From Jacaranda mimosifolia (taxonomy: Eukaryota > Streptophyta > Magnoliopsida > Lamiales > Bignoniaceae): DNA of 64,000 nt. Shown in pieces: positions 58,683-64,000 of this stretch (the first letter of the stretch is position 1; each line of letters starts with the position of its first letter). Made by a program: the position numbers and the translations under genes. The notes under the pieces are model-generated. The model had not been told where the DNA came from. It saw only the letters and a list, made by a program, of their open reading frames with translations, and did not search any database. The stretch is taken from contig CM032127.1 in the NCBI GenBank assembly GCA_018894105.1, forward strand, positions 34,244,760 through 34,308,759, given 5' to 3'.

Positions 58683-58698
58683 CCCCATGGGCTTGCCA
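58683..58698 (-). promoter_or_regulatory. Element C candidate primer binding site
   Basis: Minus strand TGGCAAGCCCATGGGG, six bases from the LTR edge. It begins with the expected TGG but differs from A and B; the tRNA is unassigned. Confidence 0.5.
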
Positions 58699-58704
58699 GA
58701 AATT

Positions 58705-59501
58705 TGTTCACACAAATTTCATTGTTTGCAAAATTAAATCACAAGACAGAGAAATATAATGGACAAATTGAATGTATATTAAAGAATAAAGAGATTCATA
58801 ATTTATCAGAGAAACAAATATAAATTCTCTAACAAAACTAATCCCCTGATTCTTCTCTCAATATATAATTCTAGGGCTTGAAACTTATTATTGGATATAT
58901 GGTATAGTATCCTTTGACTTGATGAAAGACACTATGAAATTTCTTTGAACTCGAACCTTGACTCCGAGATCGAAGAATTTGATGACTTGATGCTTTGAAG
59001 AGGTATAGGACCTTCGGGGTAGCAATACTTCATCGCAGCAGAAACTTGAAGCTTGAGAATATGTGTATGTGAATATGAGAATGTCCATGTGAGTCTCTAG
59101 TCATCCCCTTTATATAGGTGCTCAGCAGAAGACTCAGGAATGACTTGAACTCATTTGATAATTATCTCTTTGATGCACATATTGAAAGATAATATCAAAT
59201 ATTTCGACCAATAATATCAAATATTTTGAGCTGATTGGTCTATGCACATAAATACGCCATGTGTCACAACTTAGTTAGTCTGAGATTGCTAGGCCACCAG
59301 ACTTGATTTGATCGGCGTGATATATCACCTTGACACTTTTGTGCATAAAATAATATTAGAATATCAATTAAAATTAACTAATTATCTTTAAAAATTAAAT
59401 TTAATAAATTCCAATACATAAATAGAAAATTTTAAATTAATAACTAATATCTTATTTATATGTGTCATTTTTCAATTAGCTTAAGAATTAAGCCATCTAC
59501 A
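58705..59501 (-). repeat. Element C 5' LTR
   Basis: 797 bp, TGTTCACAC to CATCTACA, followed by target duplication CTCAT at 59502-59506. Minus-strand TATA box TATATAAAGGGG at about 59105-59116. Confidence 0.95.
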
Positions 59502-59509
59502 CTCATAAC

Positions 59510-62500
59510 TGTAATACCCTTGAAATTCGATATTTTTGAAAATAAGGATTTAGAAATCAAGAAATTGGTTGATAGAATTTTAGGGCTCAAAAAATTAACA
59601 AAAAGGACTTAATCGCAAGAATTTTGAAAGTTTTGGGGTTAAATTGCAAATAGGCAAGACTTGATTGGATGACATTTTAGAAGTTTTGGGGTTGCATGCT
59701 TATAATTCTTGGCCAAAGGGGCCAAAATAGGGCACTAACTATGTTTGAGGCCAAAGTGGAGGGTTTTGAAATCTTGGTCGACCTAAATGTAAGTTGGACA
59801 AAGGTCTAGGGGCCAAATTAGAATTCCAGAAAATTTTCCTTTAAATATCACATTTCATGTTTTTTTTCTCACCATTTCTTCTTTCTTCTTCACTGAACTA
59901 TCTACACCTTTACCTTCTCTCCGGTGATCTCCAGCGACACTCCAAAATGAAGAACTGAACCAACCACCCTTTTCCTCTCCTCGATGCGAACTCAATGACA
60001 CCAGATTCACCATGAACCAACTGGCGTAGCGTCAAAAAATTTAAGCTTGTCGGTGGCTGATTTTGGGTTTGGTGGGTTGCTAGTTTTCGGCGTCCAAAGT
60101 TGATAATTGAAGGCTGGAAAGTGATGGGCTCTGTAAGAGCATCATTTTGGTGTCCTAAATTTGAGATTTTGATATGCGGTGATGGAGAAATTAACATGGC
60201 GGCATGCGGTGGCACAAAAGCTTAAGACGCGGGTTCTGACTAATTAAGCGATGATTTTGGCTGCGAAAGCTAAAATTGATATGGGGTTTTTGATCAATGC
60301 AGATGGACACACCTTTTGGTAGTGGTGAATCTCAGCTCCGGTGGTGGTTGTCCAACAACTAAAGATCAATTTGTTCGGGACAACAAGCTAAGTGCATGCA
60401 TGCTGCTCTCACGTGACAATTTAGCCTCGAATTCAGTTAATTGGGTAAATTTCGATTGATCAATTAAAATGGTTCCTGGGTTTAAATTGGTTAAGTTGTT
60501 AAGTTAATTTTGATGTGGAATATTCATTTTTGGGCCGGAATATGTAATTATAATGTATAGGATTGTACATAAAATTTGTCTATATACGATGTTGTAGACT
60601 CGAATTGGCAATTGGTAGCTAATTATCATGAAGTAAATAGGTTTTCGATGTATGTTGAGTTAATTGGGCCAAATTGTAACGATGGACTATGAAGACAAGA
60701 TTTATGATACAAGTCGAAATATTTGAACGTATAAGTTGTGTGCAATACTAGTAAGCCTAGATTGGTAATTAGAACATAGTTATTGCTAATTTTATCAGTG
60801 TAATTAAGTTTAATTTTGTAATATGATATGAAATAATACGAAAAATTATGATATGAGATAAGAAAATGAGACCTGCATGGATATTTATACATGTGCTTAG
60901 TGGACTCGGATATATTATATTACATGGCATCTTTGGTTAATTAAGGTTGATAAGCAAGAAAACCCTAATTTTGTGGATTTGGGGCTTAAGTGGCAATAAT
61001 TTGATTAATTAAGATAATTGGACTGTTAGTATTGACTTGGTATACTGTTATGAGGTTAAATATATAATTTAGAACCTAATTATGCCCTTTTGCTAGTACC
61101 GATATAAACTTCATAAATATTCCTGTATTAACAACATAATTAGCACGCTTTGTACTGATAGTACCAATAGAACCATAAATTACTATTAGATGAGTAATTA
61201 GTGATTTTAGGATCAATGATAAGTATAAGAGTGATTATTGGGGTTAAATGTGGATTTTGACTATAAATATACTCTTTTGGTTAGGTGATGAAGAAGTTCC
61301 CACAGACCAATAGATTGCTGATTGTGGATTACATTTTCTGAGGCTACAGAGGCGAGGGTCTGCCAACCAGCACTTCTTTTACTTACCTGTCATTATGATA
61401 AACCCCTATGAGGGTTTCCTATTTTTGTACTGTATTTTGATTTATTGAAATATGTGAATTGTTCAGAATTTGCTTGTTTTATGTTAATTGACCTTGTTCC
61501 CATTCTTAAGTCTATCTTGTATATCGATTTTTTAGCTTTCTCGGCATACTTGAATTTATTCTATATTTTAGCTGATTAGCCTTGTTGGCATTCTTGAATC
61601 CATCATATATATTGGTTAATTGGCCTTGATGGCATAATTGATTATTGATTACATCGGTTGAGTGCTAATCCCAGCGGAATGCTTAGATTATTATTCTAGA
61701 ACGTCCTTACTGACCAGTATACTGTGTATATTGTTGTTCCAGACTCGTATCTTCTTATATTCATGTTTATTGCTTTAAAAGTTAAATTCTTATCTATTGA
61801 CATTATATCAATTCAACCTATGGGGATGCCCTTGGGAAGTTCAACCCAAAGGGACACCACAGGAAGTTGGGTCTGGGGCTAGGTCCAGAAAGACGGCCGA
61901 ACGGAATAAACCGCGATCCTGACTCAACAAGGAGCTGGAGGTAGCGAATTGTGAGTGGCGGGATCCGGCATGCGGTCGACCATGCCATATAACAAGTTGT
62001 TACACGCCGAGCTGCGTGCTCGAGTGATGTAGCAATAAGAAAATGTTGTTTATGCTATACCGTGCTAGTATTAGTGGTTACATATTGATCTAAGAGTAAT
62101 AAGGTCAGAATGACCAACAACCTATTAAACTTGATATCATGCGTGTTATGTACATTGTTGATTCATATTGCAAAATCTTGCTTGTTATCAAATTTGTTTA
62201 TTAATTATTGCATCCTGACAGTTTTCCCTTGACTCTCGTTGTTTTCTTTTCCCTCACTAAGTCCTTAGGATCTACCCTACTGTACTATTTTGATTTTCTA
62301 AGACAAGAATAGGTGATGAACTCGGACCTTTGGCTTGGATGTAAACATATTTTGTAATAGATCACATGTTTGAATATACATATGGAATCATCTGAATGCT
62401 AAGCCTAGATTTGAGATGTTGTGATATGTCATGATTGACAATGATAACCTAAAGGTATGTATATGTTTTGTTGAGTGTTAAGGAATGAACCATGACATGT

Positions 62501-62659
62501 ATTTAGTATTTTGTCTAGGTCAGTTTAAGATGAAGTTTGTTGCTGTCTCTGATAAGTTCTAAAAAAATTTCTTATGGGCCTAATACTTGTTTATGGTTTA
62601 AGATTAAAATTGAATTGGTAGCACCTCAGTTTAGGACTTATCCCGAGAAGGGTGCTACA
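59510..62659. mobile_element. Solo LTR, long (3.15 kb)
   Basis: Begins TGTAATACCC and ends GGGTGCTACA, giving the TG...CA ends and short terminal inverted repeat of an LTR, and is flanked by an exact 5-bp duplication ATAAC (59505-59509 and 62660-62664). No internal gag-pol is present, so it is best read as a solo LTR left by recombination between the two LTRs of a full element. The length and the TGTAATACCC ends suggest a chromovirus (Tekay/Del-like) with long LTRs; orientation was not settled. A pyrimidine-rich, leader-like stretch lies at 59855-59920. Confidence 0.85.
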
Positions 62660-62664
62660 ATAAC

Positions 62665-63380
62665 TCCTCTAAATGAAATTTTTTAAAAATAAATTCTAAA
62701 TGAAAAACTTTCAAAATAAAAACATGTCATACTCATAAAGTACTTATGCGCACGGAGGCCATGTGCAATGATCACTAGTACTTTAAACCGTGTCAAATTT
62801 AATTTTTACCATAACTAATTATTTTAATTGATATTTAGTACTTATTTTATTAATAAACTAAATATAGCAAATTAACGTGAACTTGAAATGTTCCAATAAA
62901 TCAAATGGCATCTTTTAGTTTAGTAGGATAATAAGATAATGATAAATCAAATATCTTTGCGATGGATTTTACCATCGCATTTTTTTTTCACTTTCTTTAA
63001 ATATTTTTGCGATAGAAATATTTTGTTGCAAAATGTAATTTGTGGCTGATTATATCCATCTCAATGTTTTTCTAATTTTTTAATTATTTTGCGACAGAAA
63101 TTTCCATCACATATTTTGTAAAAATTAAAAAAAAAATTATATTCTATATTGGCCATATTAAAAAACCTCTAATCAACAAATACCATATTCATAAATTCTA
63201 CAACATCATATATAACGATATTCTCCACCAAATCATAAAATAACAATATCTTTCACCAAATCATAAAATAACATTAATGAAACACAATATTCATAAATTT
63301 TAGAACATAAATCCATATGTAATTATCCAAGCATCATCATCATCATAAGATATATAAAACACTAATATATAAACTAATCA
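62665..63380. other. AT-rich DNA with TTGCGATGG-type repeats
   Basis: Four variants of a TTTGCGA(T/C)(G/A)GA motif in both orientations at about 62957-63115, resembling the subterminal repeats of CACTA-type transposons. No terminal inverted repeat or target duplication was found inside the window, so the element, if any, is partial. Confidence 0.4.
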
Positions 63381-64000
63381 AGCATCATCCTTTTCATGTT
63401 CAAACAATTTGCGAATCTTTGCCCTCTCATATTCCAACCAAGCAAACTTTTTTTCAGGCACATGAAAGAATTCAAAGTACTTAGAGAAATTTATATCTTG
63501 AAATCTAATTAAGAAAAACATATGTTATGTTTGAAATAATTCTTACCTCAAACTCTCTAAATCACATCCTCCTAACTGCCTTTGAATAACAAAATCCAAT
63601 GGAAGGAATTCCAACAGAATTGTCCATTGAAAATCTTTTGGAAACTTAAATTGAAAAGTCAACAAATAACTCCTAGCTTGATATAAACTATATGGAAATA
63701 GATATAGGCAATACAAAAGCTTTGGTGTATAGTGTTCAACCATATAAGATGCCTATTGGCAAATATGCAATGTAAGTACTAATTTATTGGTGTATTCTTA
63801 ATAACAATTTTTTTGTAATAATGTAAATGACAAAAAAATCGAGGATTGGAACGTCTATAACCCATTGACAATCCAATCATTGATTTGTTTGTCACGAGAT
63901 CCAACAAATCTAGGTGGATAAAAATATTGAAGACTTAATATGATAAATAGTAAATTCTATCAAAAACTTCCTTAAATAGGAGGCTTTATATTGCCCAAAA
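63380..64000 (-). pseudogene. Possible transposase remnant, cut by window end
   Basis: Minus-strand coding-like pieces: near 63840-63920 (RFVGSRDKQINDWIVNG), 63543-63743 (66 codons, YCLYLFPYSLYQAR, FPKDFQWTILLEFLPLDF) and near 63385-63480 (FEFFHVPEKKFAWLEYERAK). They lie in a row next to transposon-type repeats, so a plant transposase gene with introns or frameshifts is plausible. I do not recognise the family. Confidence 0.35.

Larger units (their letters stand above)
48322..59501 (-). mobile_element. Tat-lineage Ty3/Gypsy retrotransposon C
   Basis: 11,180 bp with 797-bp LTRs and target duplication CTCAT (59502-59506 on the right; 37625-37629 on the left, now separated from C by element B). 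Minus-strand gag, second RNase H and integrase remnants are recognisable; protease and most of RT are not seen, implying an internal deletion near 56.8-57.2 kb. The plus strand carries a PMD-type antisense gene. Because B sits at its edge, C is older than B. Confidence 0.93.

Noticed and set aside
59910..60215. 101-codon ORF inside the solo LTR
   Set aside because: Located within an LTR with no retroviral domain; likely chance.

Overview
The window looks like nuclear DNA of a flowering plant, probably a eudicot. It is AT-rich and intron-containing, holds one recognisable host gene (a PLATZ zinc-binding protein), and is otherwise almost entirely mobile or viral DNA. No bacterial, organellar, tRNA, rRNA or CRISPR feature was found. 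All assignments come from reading the sequence; no database search was run.

Layout. (1) 1-14.5 kb holds two endogenous pararetroviruses (Caulimoviridae) placed head to head. EPRV-1 (about 1650-9545, minus strand) keeps three uninterrupted ORFs: movement protein; coat protein-zinc knuckle-protease-RT-RNase H; and an RGG-rich protein of unknown role. Its promoter/leader end is mirrored in an inverted repeat: arms 1-1633 and 1650-3282, 16-base spacer, no difference found where compared. Each arm carries the viral promoter pointing into the centre of the palindrome. EPRV-2 (about 9855-14058, plus strand) is a related, decayed copy that has lost coat protein and protease and lies between AT-rich direct repeats of about 270-300 bp. 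(2) 14.5-19.3 kb has no convincing gene, only weak splice-site clues on the minus strand. (3) 19341-21663 is a non-autonomous CACTA transposon with a 3-bp target duplication. (4) 22226-23632 is the four-exon PLATZ gene. (5) 25037-25684 is a small hAT-like element with an 8-bp target duplication.

(6) 25.7-59.5 kb holds three minus-strand Ty3/Gypsy LTR retrotransposons with the two-RNase-H architecture of the Tat lineage: A (25753-35940), B (37631-48317, target duplication TCATT) and C (48322-59501, target duplication CTCAT). B inserted exactly at the edge of C's LTR. Each has, between the integrase end and the 3' LTR, an extra gene on the opposite (plus) strand. In A and B it resembles the 'putative gypsy type transposon' family; in C it is a plant mobile domain (PMD) protein with a coiled coil. 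These antisense genes have plant-like TATA boxes and splice sites. In B and C they meet the converging pol gene across a tandem-repeat array. All three elements are coding-defective. (7) 59510-62659 is a 3.15-kb solo LTR with target duplication ATAAC. (8) 62.7-64 kb is AT-rich and holds subterminal-type repeats and a possible transposase remnant running off the window.

The most interesting points are the convergent-promoter viral palindrome, which could make hairpin RNA against the virus's own leader, the intact viral ORFs, and the recurrent independently promoted antisense genes in the three Tat elements.
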